This document shows, piece after piece, positions 41,484 to 52,179 of a stretch of 64,000 bases of DNA. Source of the stretch: Blepharisma stoltei. Taxonomy: Eukaryota > Ciliophora > Heterotrichea > Heterotrichida > Blepharismidae. The stretch lies in the NCBI GenBank assembly GCA_914767885.1, contig CAJZBQ010000022.1, positions 434,001-498,000 of the forward strand, given 5' to 3'. The first letter of the stretch is position 1. Every line of letters starts with the position of its first letter. The translations under genes were made by a program, and so were the position numbers. The notes beneath the pieces were generated by a model that saw only the letters and a list, made by a program, of their open reading frames with translations, did no database searches and was not told the origin of the DNA.

Positions 41484-42894
41484 TTATTTCTTGCTGTTCT
41501 TTCGAATTGAAGCTTCGCAGCCATAAAAGCCCAGACCATGAAATATACAAAAAAGCCTAAAATTGAGGCTAAAAATAAATATACAATAAAGCAGTATGGC
41601 GAATCAACCTACCCTCTTATATCCTGCAGCTGACATCCTGCAGAGTGTACAGGACCTCGAGGAAGATAAACGGTTCTCGGGAATGTGTATTCGGCTAGTT
41701 TTTCTCGGCTTGGTGAAGCGGGTTAGCCGACTGCAAGCTTTACTCCGATACCAAGCTTTTTGCCTGGAGGAAATGGGCTTAAGAGTTTGAAAATTCTTCC
41801 AGCAAAGCCAGTGGTGTTTATATTATCCAATCAGGACTGAAACCAAGGGTTATGCTATGGGATTTGAGTTTGCATTTTAGACAGATTCGATAAGGAAATT
41901 CAACCGTTTGAATATTCCATGGCCTCTCTTGACGTACAGTACGGTGACACGACTCTCTCAACTACCGGGTAGCTAGTGCAGACCCTTGTCCGGCAGAAAG
42001 CAACCTTCGTGATACCGTCAAACGCGAACTGGTGAGCAGTGTGGGAAGCGTAAGGGGTTAGGAATAACAGCGGCTCTTCGAAGTTTAATAAGCAGAAATA
42101 TAATATTGAGGCTAAAATAAATAAAACCAAATAATATTCCCTTTTCCTATACATTTTCCTGAAAGTGGGCAATGGTGATCATACCCTTCACAGCATAGCC
42201 CACAATCTTCACAATGTTCTGTTCCTTTTGCAGTCATAACATGACAAACTCTGCAAAAGCTTTTATTTTCAGCCTTCCCCAACTCAATTTCTTCTTGTGT
42301 GTCATTTACTACAATCCCAGGATTTTTCAGAGCGGTCATTAAATAGCTCATAAGGACTCAGGTGATTGCACTAAAGCTATAATTAGCATATGGATACGGT
42401 CGAATTTCTGGTCTCTGACCAAAATTCATCTCCTGCATTTTTATGAAGTTTGGGTTCCTTGTTGAAATTATCCCAACTATGTTAGAGAAGCAAGGCGTTT
42501 TATCCTATTCCAGAAGAGCACCACCTAAAGTTTGGCGTCTTCATAGGAGGTATTCGCACTTTGGCTAGCCAGAGGAAAATGGTGCCATACCTCACAGCAG
42601 TTTTGAAGGTAGCTGTGGCAGCTAGCAACTTAGTAGTGGGCGTCAAACGTAATAGCTAATATTTGATTTGATTGTACCAAAGCCTATAAACTGCATAGTA
42701 GGATCTACCATAGGAGCCATAACTAAAACATTAAAAATCATTGCAGAAATAATGATTGATAGTAGGCAAAGATTAAACATCCAGTCAGGGCCTATTGTAT
42801 AGGTGATTTTGCCTTGAGAGTACCAGACAATGCATTTACCAAGCTTGGAAATTCCTGATTTTTTTTGAAACTTAACCTCGCCGATTTCTTCCAT
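41480..42894 (-). CDS. DHHC palmitoyltransferase with two retroposon IESs
   Basis: About 231 aa after removing IESs at 41576..42117 and about 42483..42659. Two membrane helices (WMFNLCLLSIIISAMIFNVL; YSFSAITWVLMSYLM) precede the zinc-binding DHHC domain: FCRVCHVMTAKGTEHCEDCG, CEGYDHHCPLSGKCIGKGN. Two more helices form after excision (IIWFYLFLASILGFFVYFMV). DHHC enzymes attach palmitate to cysteines of membrane proteins; the Cys of YDHHC is catalytic. One TGA Trp (ITWVLM). Start ATG at 42894, 9 nt after the ubiquitin-like gene's stop; stop TAA overlaps the phosphatase stop. Confidence 0.87.
41576..42117 (+). mobile_element. IES made by a retroposon (family G), 542 bp
   Basis: Retroposon at about 41582-42104, starting CAATAAAGCAGTATGGCG. 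The target duplication is ATTGAGGCTAAAA(A)TAAATA at 41562-41581 and 42105-42123. The excision TA (41576-41577, 42118-42119) lies inside the duplication. Removal joins IIWFYLF to LASILGFF. Confidence 0.87.
42483..42659 (+). mobile_element. short retroposon-like IES, about 177 bp
   Basis: GC-rich insert ending GTAGTGGGCGTCAAACG, like the 3' part of family B (GTAGTGGACGTTAAGCG). Several TA pairs keep the frame (deletions of 174, 177 or 207 bp), so the exact junction is open. Confidence 0.6.
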
Positions 42895-42903
42895 TATTAT
42901 AAG

Positions 42904-44240
42904 TTAATTACAATATTTATCAACTTTAACCTCAAAACGGGTCCAGGTCCCAACTTTCATTAAACTAAGCTGGGAATATCCTATTATTAAACTAATTGTA
43001 CATAAAATTTCTAAGAAAATCTTTATTTCTATACAATTTAATAGATGATATTCTAAACCAGCTTCTTTTTCTTCTTCTAAAACGTCTTTGTTATCATCTT
43101 CTGCAATATATGAATAAATACAGTTAATGAAACCGAATCGCTGGGTGTTATAGAGATTAGTCTCACACATTATGCATTTTTCTTCTTTTAAGGACGATGA
43201 TTCCATCAATAAATCAAAAGTCCCCAAGCCTTTACTTATGTAGACAACCTGCTTGTAAGCTGCACAGGAAGGATTCATGCAGAGGCCTTCTTTAGTGAGA
43301 CCAGTTTTTTTAATTTTTCATGAGCTTGGTGTGCAGGACCCATGAGTTTCTGATTGAAATATTATATAATGCATTGGAAAAATTTCTTACCATAATTGAT
43401 TTGGCCAGATATAAGTAAGTTCTGATTAATTTTCATTTATCCATCAATAGGAACGCACTTAGCTAATAAAATTGATATTAATATAGAGCTAATGAATTAA
43501 TTAAACTCCTAAGAATGTAAAAGACATAAAAACGCTTTTTATAGCAAATTAAGCGTGCTTTATATTTTAATTAATGTAAATTCTTGGAGAATTCAACATT
43601 TTTAGCATATCAAATTTTCCTCTCTTTAATTTGCATTGTGTCTTTTAAAATTAAAACTCGAAACACTTTTTACGTCAAAGAATATGAATTTGGGATTTTT
43701 TAGAATATGGAAAACTATCATCCATAGTAACTTCTGTGTCGTTTATAATAATCCGGCAGTCTGACCTCGCACAACAGCTTTTGGCTTTTAAAATTTCAGT
43801 TTTAAGGCAATCAACTGTAAAATTCTTTGGTAGCTGGATGCAAGTTGAAGAATCAGAGCAACAGTGTACAGAAAGAGTTATGGAAATTTTATCTTTATTT
43901 TTGGGAACTACAAGTGCTGTCATTTTTTCAGAATTCGCACTACAGTAAATTCAATTATTTTAAAAAAAAAATTTTCCTTTTTGAAATAAATTTTTAATAT
44001 ATTTAAATCAGCAAGTGTTACATGGTCTTTATGACCATAAACTTTCCCACGAAATTTAACAAGAACTTTGTAATTTTCTACGGTGTATGACAAAGGTAAA
44101 AAGGACTTAAGATCCTCGCAAATGCTTTTCATCGGGTAATCGCGCCGAACCCGCAGTCGCAAATTTGTGGTTTGGAAGAACCGGGAATCGAGCGTGAAGT
44201 CAACGCTCACACTCATTTGTCCTTCGTTGCAGACACCCAT
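42904..44240 (-). CDS. double ubiquitin-like protein with Cys-rich C-terminal domain
   Basis: 332 aa after removing IESs 43909..43940 and 43365..43670. The first UBL-like part (VDFTLDSRFFQTTNLRLRV, VLVKFRGKVYGHKDHVTLAD) and the second (KISITLSVHCC, DCRIIINDTEVTMDDSF) are followed by SETHGSCTPSSWKIKKTGL and a Cys-rich module (GLCMNPSCAAYKQ, KCIMCETNL, FGFINCIYSYI). UBL plus such a CxxC module is, as far as I know, a frequent ciliate arrangement of unknown function. No terminal GG is present, so it is not a conjugated modifier. Two TGA Trp. An unusual Lys/Cys-rich tail (KVDKYCN) ends it. Stop TAA. Confidence 0.68.
43365..43670. other. IES, 306 bp
   Basis: TA at 43365-43366 and 43671-43672. Removal joins IHILWR to IIFQSETHGSC. 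No MITE ends seen. Confidence 0.6.
43909..43940. other. very short IES candidate, 32 bp
   Basis: In the gene's sense, TGTAGT occurs at both ends 32 bp apart. Deletion joins IIEFTV to VPKNKDK and merges two ubiquitin-like frames. Alternatively a separate gene starts at the ATG near 43923. Confidence 0.5.
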
Positions 44241-45152
44241 ATTTTATATCAAATTAAGAATATTGGTTTATAATAAAGCATGACAAGAGCCGTCAAATTG
44301 GTTAATAAAATTTTAACATCAATAATCGAAATTTTAGATTAAAGACTTTTGCATAGGAAAAATGGTTTTTTTGTGTTTTTGAGTATTAATAGGTTTTCGT
44401 AAAAAAAAAAACAATATAATTGGTGCTAACTCCCCTCCGTGAGTGAACAAAAAAATTTTGTTCACTCACGGAGGGGTTAAGTTTTTTGTTTAAAAAAATT
44501 TATATATAAATTTTATAAAAAAAATTTTTTTTTTCGAATTTTAAAAAAATCCTAATTTGCAAAAATTGGAAAGCAAATATTAATTTAATTTATAAAATTT
44601 ATATTTTAAAAAACAATTTGTTTAAAATTAAACAGAATTAGCTCGAGATTTCATTATAATAATTATCACTTATATATCAATTTTTTTTTCCATAAAAAAA
44701 ATTTTTTGTTCACTCACGGAGGGTGGGTTTTTGAGCAAAAAATAGCGATTTTTCTAATGGTTTTGTTCACTCACGGAGGGGGGGAGTAAGAAATCAATAT
44801 AAAATTTTTTGCTTGGCAAATGAAGGAAGCCAAATTTTAAGGCAGGAAATGAAATAAATCAATTCAAAGAAGGCGAAGAATTTTCATAGAATATCACAGA
44901 AAAAATAGGGAAAACTTTTGACAAATTTGCTCAAAATCGTGAAATTTTCTATAGGAAAGTTAGAAAATTGAAAATTTAATCATTTCTTAATACAGAATTT
45001 TAATCAACAAAATTTTCTTATAAAAATGAAGCCTTCAGATGACGTCAAATAAAATCAAGAATAGCTATATTTAATAATCTCCAAAAACTATCAAAAATTT
45101 CTTTATAAAGTTAATTTTTTCGACAAATTTTCTCTCCAAAATTCATTATTAT
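44241..45152. other. intergenic with MITE; possible coding remnant
   Basis: Contains the MITE at 44427-44786. Downstream, 44790-45000 has short open stretches (for example NEINQFKEGEEFS) broken by stops, which may be a decayed gene. Nothing firm. Confidence 0.35.
44427..44786 (+). mobile_element. near full-length MITE, 360 bp, intergenic
   Basis: TAA flanks at 44427 and 44787. Hairpin left end and tandem right end, as in the other copies, with a shorter C/G run. Confidence 0.9.
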
Positions 45153-45980
45153 TTACATTATAATATTTTCGCTTTTCCTTCTGTTATGCCCTTTGCTTGG
45201 TTTCGGCTTAAAAATCACACTGTCTTCTTGCTCTTGAAAATTGATCTCAGGTATATAAGAGCAATCAGGAATATCCTGCATAAAAAAGCTTCCTGGACCG
45301 TTCTGTGTTTTACTTGACGTGATGCTTCCTAGCAGCAAATCTGATAACCTCGCCGTACTTATCATGTCTTCTTTAATGAATAAATCTGATTCAAAACTTC
45401 CCATTTTGCTATTGATTCTTTCTAGCAATGAGTTTTTTAATTTTCTCAAATTTTCTTGTTTGCTATTTTTGGTGAATTCGTCATTTTGTTCGATAATGTC
45501 AATCATATCTTGGAATTCTTGGATTCCACGATTAGAGTTTGACTCGTCTTCGCTTTCTTGGCTTATAAGTCGAGGCTCGTCAATCTTTTCTTCTATTTCA
45601 TTCAAAATTGGTAGGCTCATTTCTTCACTATATTTTGCTGCCTTTAAAATTGATTTGATTTTCTGGCTGCCGTCTACTTCTACTTCTGGAATTTTATTAG
45701 ATAATGCCGAAAAATAAGCCTGTGTTCCAGAAATAGTACGCTTATGGCTTGGCTTCGGGTGGTTTGAGAGTGGTGGCTTTAATGAAAATTCATCCATGGA
45801 ATATGTGCTTCTGTGAGTAGGGCTTTTTTTCACCTCATTAAATAACAGTTTTGGGTCTCGTTTATTAGGAAGCTGCAAAAATTGAGAATTATTTGATTGT
45901 GAAGATGTGTGTGTAGACTCTGATATTGGATTAAATAGTCTTTCTGTAGGAGTGATATTAGTTAGGTTTGAGAATTTCAT
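45153..45980 (-). CDS. hypothetical Ser-rich disordered protein
   Basis: 275 aa, uninterrupted, no TGA. Low-complexity and polar (STHTSSQSNNSQFLQ), with a helical middle (KNSKQENLRKLKNSLLERIN) and a basic C terminus (KGHNRRKSENIIM, KPKPS). Contains RRKS-type kinase sites. No domain recognised. Stop TAA. Confidence 0.65.
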   Translation of the reverse strand: MKFSNLTNITPTERLFNPISESTHTSSQSNNSQFLQLPNKRDPKLLFNEVKKSPTHRSTYSMDEFSLKPPLSNHPKPSHKRTISGTQAYFSALSNKIPEVEVDGSQKIKSILKAAKYSEEMSLPILNEIEEKIDEPRLISQESEDESNSNRGIQEFQDMIDIIEQNDEFTKNSKQENLRKLKNSLLERINSKMGSFESDLFIKEDMISTARLSDLLLGSITSSKTQNGPGSFFMQDIPDCSYIPEINFQEQEDSVIFKPKPSKGHNRRKSENIIM

Positions 45981-47018
45981 TTTATTATAAGACTGAGATT
46001 TTCTTATGAAAATGGTGGGATTAAGGGTAAAGAGGATGAGAATTGATGAGTAAATAAAAATAAAATGAGATTGGAATGCAAATTTATATGATTTGTCTGA
46101 GGAAAATTTAATTTATAATCGTTAAGTTTATTGTGCATTACTGAATATTATTAAATATGTTGATAAAATTAAGGAATTATGGGTTTTTGAGTAAAATTTA
46201 AGATTTTTTAAATATTTTGAGGAGGTTTTACATTTAATTTTTGATTTAATCTGAGACTTTAGCATCTATTATGACTATGTTTAAAACTTTATTTATCGTA
46301 AAAGTTTCTTATGCGAGAATTCAGAGGTCAATTACATTTCAAACCGAATAAAGTAAAATCGTTCGGATTATTGATAAAATTGCTATCCCTTTATTATTCT
46401 TTGATATCTCTGGATATTCTAATTGATGCCATCAATCATATACTATTAAGCTCTCTTAAACGTATTTAGCAGTTTCTAATATTCTTCTACGTTAAGCTTC
46501 GATTATGCTTCTATTTCTTCCATAAACTCTCTTTTTTTTCTTTAAAATTCTAAGAATTCCTTTTTTTCCATTTCTTTAATTAAGGGTTGCCCTATATTGC
46601 CATTCTATTTTATTAATTTTCAAGCTATATTCAATGCTTTTTAAAAAACTTGATCTCCAATGGCCCTTATCTTTGATGATTAATTTTTAAAATAGACTAT
46701 CAACAAATAGATTCCCACGACTAAGAGGAAAGATCTCAATAAATATTCCTATAAATGCAATCCCTAGTCAATTAATCGTGCTGGTAGCAGCTAAAGAAGC
46801 TTATTTCACAATAAGCCTATAAATTATGCTAAATGATCACAATTTCAAAACTTTATAAAGTATGCATAAAGAAGAAAATTAAATCCTATTAAAAAATCAC
46901 TTAATGAATGATTTTACTTTAAAATTGATAAAAAGCCTCGCCATTAGTAATGCTGCATCTTACTTAAATAATCGGAGTTATCTTGATAGTTTAAATTAAA
47001 TAAATCCTATTAAACTAT
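45981..47018. other. long intergenic region, possible transposase remnant
   Basis: AT-rich, about 1 kb. The only suggestive frame is 46311-46469. Otherwise nothing. Confidence 0.4.
46311..46469 (+). pseudogene. possible piggyBac-like transposase fragment
   Basis: A 52-codon frame reads MREFRGQLHFKPNKVKSFGL then LLIKLLSLYYSLISLDILID. The FRGQ...KPNKVKSFGLLIKLL pattern resembles the piggyBac DDE-domain block around (F/Y)KGR...KP.KWGIKL. No other part of the transposase is visible and the frame ends at TAG. It could be chance. Confidence 0.3.
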
Positions 47019-47831
47019 ATGATAGACTTTTTCGACAGCATTAATAAAGATTTGTGTGCTCACAACCTTCTCCAAGAACTTTACATCCCCAGATGGTGCA
47101 TTATCTATCAAAATTTTCCCCAGTTCTTCTATATCCAAATATTTGCTCTCCAATCTGGATGGCTGCCTTGGCAGCAGTTCAAGTATACTCTGCCAATATC
47201 TTCCAATTTCATCTATAATTCCATCATAAGCATTTTTCTGGTCGCTTGATGGGGTATAGCAGACTCTTCCAGTGAATTTTTTATATCAAATTTTTATGAT
47301 TGCCTCAGCATAAGCAGAAATAAAATGGTGACGTTGACGGAAATTGGTCTCTGAAGCGAATTCCCTATATAGCAGGCGGACCTATCCTGATAAAGCTGAA
47401 AATAGAGCTTCTGTCTCTTTTGAAGCAGGCCTTTTGGCTTTGGGAAGCATTGCCGAAGAGGGAGGCTTTGTTTCTCCCGAAGGTTTTCCTGTCCCTCCAG
47501 ATTGGTTAGACAGGTTTTGCCTCATAAATAGTACTTTGCCTATTGGGTCTATTGGGCACCTGAAAAAGGTGGCTCTAATCTAGGAAGCTGATCCTTAGGT
47601 TAGGTGAGTTTAGCCAGAAAATTCAAGAGGTGGAATTTTGGCTGTGCCTGACACTATTTGCACTCAGGTGTGCATCCAGGTAGGCCATCTTTCCTCGAGT
47701 CAAGATAGTCCGGCTTAGGGTCCTGCTTATGGCTGTTTAAAAATTTTAACTTTAACAACTAACTCAGCATAAATTATCCTAATTTAATCTCCAAATCAGA
47801 TTTATCTTATTACTTTATATTCCTAGTTTAA
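47019..47831 (+). CDS. small hydrophobic protein with a retroposon IES
   Basis: 117 aa after removing a 459-bp IES (47311..47769). Aromatic and hydrophobic, with segments QNFPQFFYIQIFALQSGWLP, FIYNSIISIFLVAWWGIA and YYFIFLV; one TGA Trp. The join DCLSI-NYPNLISKS spans the excised retroposon. No family recognised. TAA upstream of the ATG supports the start; stop TAA at 47829-47831 lies 1 bp from the convergent DENN gene's stop. Confidence 0.65.
47311..47769 (+). mobile_element. IES made by retroposon family C, copy 2
   Basis: Retroposon 47314-47762 flanked by the 10-bp duplication CTCAGCATAA (47304-47313, 47763-47772). The excision TA lies in the duplication (47311-47312, 47770-47771). Starts GCAGAAATAAAATGGTGACG. 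Confidence 0.85.
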
Positions 47832-47832
47832 T

Positions 47833-49854
47833 CTAGCACAATATATAAGGAACACTCAAAACATTTTTTAAATTATTCGCAAATGGCTCTTTCACTGACT
47901 TAGATATCGCATTTGTCCTTAAAATTCTTTTAGATATTTTTGGCTCATCCAAAATTACTCATATAATATGTGAATATTTTTTATTTGTGTATGACTGAGG
48001 CGCTGTTGGAAGTCCCACAAGCAAAGGAACTGGGGCTTCTAAGACATCTTTTAATGACTCAGGCAAAATTGGGGTCAATAAATGTGTCCAGTTAAATGGC
48101 CTCAATAGTGAATAAAATCCTAACTCCCCCTCCCCCTTTAAATTGGAACAAAATATCGATAAAATTTCCATTTTGAGTAAATTAAGTCTCCTTTAAATTA
48201 AGCAAAATTTAAATTTTTTTCAAAACAAATTAAATTATAACAAAATCTTTTGTTCTATTCAAAAGGGCGAGGGGGAGTAAGACACAACTACTGACATAGT
48301 CAAGGTTTCTGCTTACAAAGACTACAGATTTTTCTTGAATTAATGCGCATAAAAGCCAGAAAAAGTCTTTAAATTCTAATAGAGAAAATAATAAAGGGCA
48401 AAAATAAGAAGAGTCCAATAAAGATAAATCACTAGGAAGTGAATAGTATATATCATTAATCGAATGCAGATTTATCATTATTTGCAAGGTTGGTATAAGC
48501 GAATAATTTGTATAGTAATCCTGCAATAATCCAATTTCTTCATCACTAATCATCCTCTGCTTTCGAAAAACAGACTCAATAGACCCTCGATTATAAGGAG
48601 AGCGCTCTGAAATGCTGCTTAGTCTTTGAATCTGCTTTATAGCAAGAATTTTATAAAGAATCTCAAAGTGAAGCTCAAATGTAGGGCAATATGATACTAA
48701 GCAGTAGCATTTTGGAATTATTATATGTGTGTTTTCAATTTGTTGGTCAGTGCTAAGATCTTCGATAATGACACAACAGCAATATAAAAGCTCTTTTTCA
48801 GAATTTGCCATATTCTCATAAGGGAATTTTTCTTCAGTGCTATTTGATTTTAATGTAAACACAAAGCTGTTCCCTTCTCTCTTTTGATGTGGCCTCAATA
48901 CCTCATGCACATCACTGGCAGACTCTGTGAGCCCTAAATATCTTACTGTAACCCCTGATGGAAATGAAAAATTCCCGATTGCTCTATATTGTGGGCTTGA
49001 ATTTGTGATGTTTCTGGATGGGTACTGATAAAGAACTTCTGCCTCAGCGATTGTTCCAGGCCTGACTTTTCGGTCTTCGCTGATACCTAAAATAAAAAAT
49101 TCTTCGAAAAGTTTGTTGGCTTTTGGGGTGTTGCTTTCTCTAGAAAAAGGGTTAAGCTGGCCTTCGGTTTCTTTATGGAGCATTTGTTTCATACTTACCC
49201 ACCTCCGTGAACCAAAAAAAAACATTTTGTTCGCTTACAGAGAAGCTTAATTTTTTTGTTTAAATTTAAAAAAATTCCAATTGGAAAACAAATAGTAATT
49301 TAATTTACTAAATCTATATTTTAGAATGCAAGCTGTTTAAAATTAAATAGAATTAGCTAGAGATTTCATTATAATAATAATTACTTATTTTTCATAAAAA
49401 CTTTTGTTTACCCACGGAGAATGGGTGTTAACTTAAAACATAAGGATTTTTCCAATATTTTTGTTCACCCACCACAAGGGGAGTTAGAGCCTTGCTAATT
49501 GAGGATTGGAGTGTGTTGCTGGAGCCGCATAAAGTTTGGGCTAATTCGTCGATTTGTTGATTAGGGATAGTTAAATATCTTAATGAAGGGTGAGTTTGGC
49601 ATTAAGACAATTTTTATAATAATAAAAATTAGGAATTAATATAATATGGTATAATCTAACTGCTGTCTTTGCGACAAAGCTTTGATTTGAGATTGAAGAT
49701 TTTCTATCAATTCTTGGTCTTTTTTACTTCTTTCTGAGGCCTCAGTAAGAGACGCAATTAACTCAGCATTTTTTTCACGCAGCTGCTGATTTTGGTTTAA
49801 AATGCTGAAATATCGATCTCTTCAGTAGAGAATCTCATCATCTTTGCTTTGCAT
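47833..49854 (-). CDS. DENN-domain protein with three IESs
   Basis: 499 aa after removing IESs 49581..49656, 49196..49484 and 48121..48277; the length is a codon multiple. The N terminus is a coiled coil (LNQNQQLREKNAELIASLTE). A uDENN-like part follows (FEEFFILGISEDR, VTVRYLGLTESASDVHEV). The core DENN has FEILYKILAIKQIQRLSS and ALIQEKSVVFVSRNLDYVSS; the family 2 excision joins CVL to GFYSLLRPFNWTHLLTPILP, the DENN hallmark, then LEAPVPLLVGLP. DENN proteins are Rab GTPase exchange factors. Two TGA Trp (LYWRDRY, IIWVILDEP). Start ATG at 49854, stop TAG. Confidence 0.88.
48121..48277. mobile_element. family 2 MITE-like IES, 157 bp
   Basis: TAA flanks. Ends TAACTCCCCCTCCCCCTTT and AAAAGGGCGAGGGGGAGTAA are inverted repeats; the interior has AAATTGGAACAAAATATCG, shared with 25485. 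Removal restores the DENN core. Confidence 0.87.
49196..49484 (+). mobile_element. decayed MITE IES, 289 bp
   Basis: TTA flanks (TA 49196-49197, 49485-49486). The hairpin and the MITE interior are recognisable but diverged. Removal joins ISKALS to MKQMLH in the DENN gene. Confidence 0.82.
49581..49656. other. short IES, 76 bp
   Basis: TA at 49581-49582 and 49657-49658. Removal joins SQRQQL to RYLTIPNQQ between the coiled coil and the rest of the DENN protein. Confidence 0.72.
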
Positions 49855-50073
49855 TTTTATAGGAGATTAATAAGATATTCTAATAATTATCGTATAAAAT
49901 AAAAATATAATTAAGCACGATGCTCTCTGATTTCTTGTATTTTTATGCTTTTTTATATATATAATCGCTGACAATATTTAATTTTGAATCTGATTATTTT
50001 AAGCATTCTTAAGAGAATATATATATAGAGAAAATTTTTACTAAATTTTCTTGAAAATTACATATAAATAAAA

Positions 50074-52167
50074 ATGAGCTCGGTTCGTGAAATAGAAATC
50101 AGCGAAGCTATCTGTGGCAAGACTAGCCTTTATTCTTTCCCTTCTCAAAGCGCTACTAACGCAAATACCATGAAGCTTCCGCAATGCTCGTTATCAGAAC
50201 CAATTCTCAGGATACGAAATCTCTCAAAAATATACAAAATGCCAGGACGAGAGGAGTCTGTTATTGCACTGAAAAGTATCAACTGAAATTAAATAAGCTA
50301 ATAACGTGCCTTTCATAAATGCTAACTCCTCTCCCTTCAGTGAGAATCAAGTGCAGGAGCAAGGGATATGCATTTGGGTAGGTTTTAGCTGCTTTCCTGT
50401 GGTTGGATATTGAGATACTCAACAAAATACTTTGAATCGGAAGACCCATGGGCATTCCTTGACCAAGAAACTGGGGATTTCTGTTCAGGACATAGGGGAG
50501 TAGTCTTTTTCTGTAGCAGTCTAAGGAAGCCACTTCGGCGCCGACAAACTCCAAGGAATTGATTCATGGAATCAAGCTACTCCAATCGCCTGTAGAAATC
50601 TAAAGACATCCAATCAAGACTGAAGAAGCTACCGGAAGTGGCATTCACCTTCGGGGAAAGATGCTCTGGGCTGGAATCGAAAAGCGAATGAACTCTTACA
50701 TGGGAGGTCTTTGGTGATTGCGTCACAAATATGGCTTACGCCTATTTTTAATATCTAACCATATCTAGCCTAACTCCCCTCCGTGAGCGAACTTTTGCAT
50801 CTTCTGTGAGCGGACAAAAATTTTTTATGGAAAAAATATTTGGATATATAAGTGATAATTATTATAATGAAATCTCTAGCTAATTTTGCTTAATTTTTAA
50901 CAGTTTTCATTTTAAAACATAAATTTTACAACATTAAATTAATTTTATTCTCAATTTTTTTGAATGGGATATTTTTAAATTTTGAAAAAAAAAATTACTA
51001 TAAAATTTATATATATATATTTTTAAAATAATTAATCCCCTCTTTGATCGATTAAAATGCCTCTTTCCTCACAGAGGGGGAGTAACATAATAGTTTTCTA
51101 TCATAATTTGGTAAGCCAAAATAATTATTAAACTAGCTAGAAGGATTAATATATAGCCTACTAGCAATTTGGCTCAAAAATTCAATATGCAGCGTTTGGA
51201 TGCCATTTTTAAATTCTGAGATATCATTTTATTAAAGTATCAATCTCGTCGAATCAACTGAATTCGGCCCAATTCGTGAAGGCGAATTCATCATAATTCG
51301 TGGACCATCTGGAGGTGGCAAAACTACTCTTCTCAACATGATTGGGACTATCGACACCCCCACTGAAGGCGAAATCGAGCTATTTGGGACGTTTATCTCT
51401 AAAAATTCCTCTAACTTCCCACCCCCAATAATAACAAATTCTTGCTTTTTTGTGGTAGATTTTTGCACAAAATTTTATATGAATAGTTCGAAATTCGCTC
51501 GGCAAACTGCCCAAAATTTACATTTTCACTTTTTATCGAAAGTCCCAGAAAATAAGCAAATTTAGATCTATTGATATAAAATTTACTATTTGAAAATTCC
51601 CATGAATTACAAGATTTGCTTATTACTAGGAGGAGTGACAGCTATTTATCCAAGCTCAGACTTGAACATATAGGTTTTGTGTTCCAGTCGTTTAACTTAC
51701 TCGCTACTATGACAGCGTTCGAAAACGTTGCTCTTCCTATGAACCTACTAGGAAAACTGAATAAAAAAGAAATCAGACTGAAGGTCAGAAGCTTATTGAC
51801 AAAAGTAGGGCTTCAGGACAGGATGGACCATTTACCCTCAGAACTATCTGGAGGTGAGCAGCAAAGAGTTGCTATAGCAAGAGCTCTTGCAAACAGTCCC
51901 GAATTGCTGCTGCTAGATGAGCCTACTGGAGATTTAGATAGCCGAAGCACTGTAGATGTCATGAATTTACTATTAGATATAAATATGGGGAAGACTGGAG
52001 AAAGGCCTACTACCTGCATTATGGTTACACATAATCCTGAACTTGAGTGTTACGCTGATAGAATTTTGTACGTGAAGGATGGGGAATTCCAATTCCAAGC
52101 CTACAATAGTGAAAAAACACCTTTGGTTTATGAAGATTATGTCGCATTTTTAGATGTTAATCCTTAA
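50074..52167 (+). CDS. ABC-type ATPase, MacB/LolD-like, single nucleotide-binding domain
   Basis: 302 aa after removing IESs 50277..51237 and 51412..51635. All ATPase motifs are present: Walker [11 protein letters not shown]-loop FVFQSFNLL, signature LSGGEQQR, Walker B LLLLDEP, D-loop TGDLD, H-loop MVTHN. The [15 protein letters not shown] and YKMPG-like entry place it near the MacB/LolD/FtsE group, common in bacteria but also found as lone cytosolic ATPases in protists. No membrane domain is present, so it needs a separate partner. Junctions read [13 protein letters not shown] and SKNSS-DSYLSK. Stop TAA, 12 nt before the epimerase start. Confidence 0.9.
50277..51237. mobile_element. composite IES, 961 bp: retroposon A plus MITE
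   Basis: Flanked by the 10-bp repeat AAAGTATCAA (50273-50282, 51234-51243), with the TA pointer inside it. It contains a family A retroposon (about 50320-50765, tail ATATCTAACCATATCTAGCC) and, directly after, a reverse-oriented MITE (50771-51082). Removal rejoins the ABC frame just before Walker A. Confidence 0.85.
50771..51082 (-). mobile_element. MITE within composite IES, 312 bp
   Basis: TAA flanks at 50771 and 51083. CTCCGTGAGCGAAC at the left and CTCACAGAGGGGGAG at the right; the interior matches other copies in reverse. Confidence 0.8.
51412..51635. mobile_element. family 3 IES, 224 bp
   Basis: Left flank TAA, right flank TGA. The interior start AATAATAACAAATTCTTGC and the end GCTTATTACTAGGAGGAG match the element at 13223. 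Removal joins KNSS to (D/N)SYLSKLR in the ABC gene; either base at the pointer keeps the frame. Confidence 0.78.
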
Positions 52168-52179
52168 TTTATTAATAAA

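Noticed and set aside
42904-43278. Treating the stop-separated frames as frameshifted pseudogenes
   Set aside because: The breaks coincide with direct-repeat-flanked inserts, and precise removal restores frame and length in every gene; this is expected of germline ciliate DNA.
47872-48113. Plus-strand frame with KTFFKLFANGSFTDLDIAF
   Set aside because: Antisense of the DENN gene's 3' part, which shows the family motif LLRPFNWTHLLTPILP on the minus strand.
50074-52167. ABC ATPase as bacterial contamination or recent transfer
   Set aside because: The gene carries two IESs and has the same AT-rich codon use and spacing as its neighbours, so it is a resident gene, whatever its distant origin.
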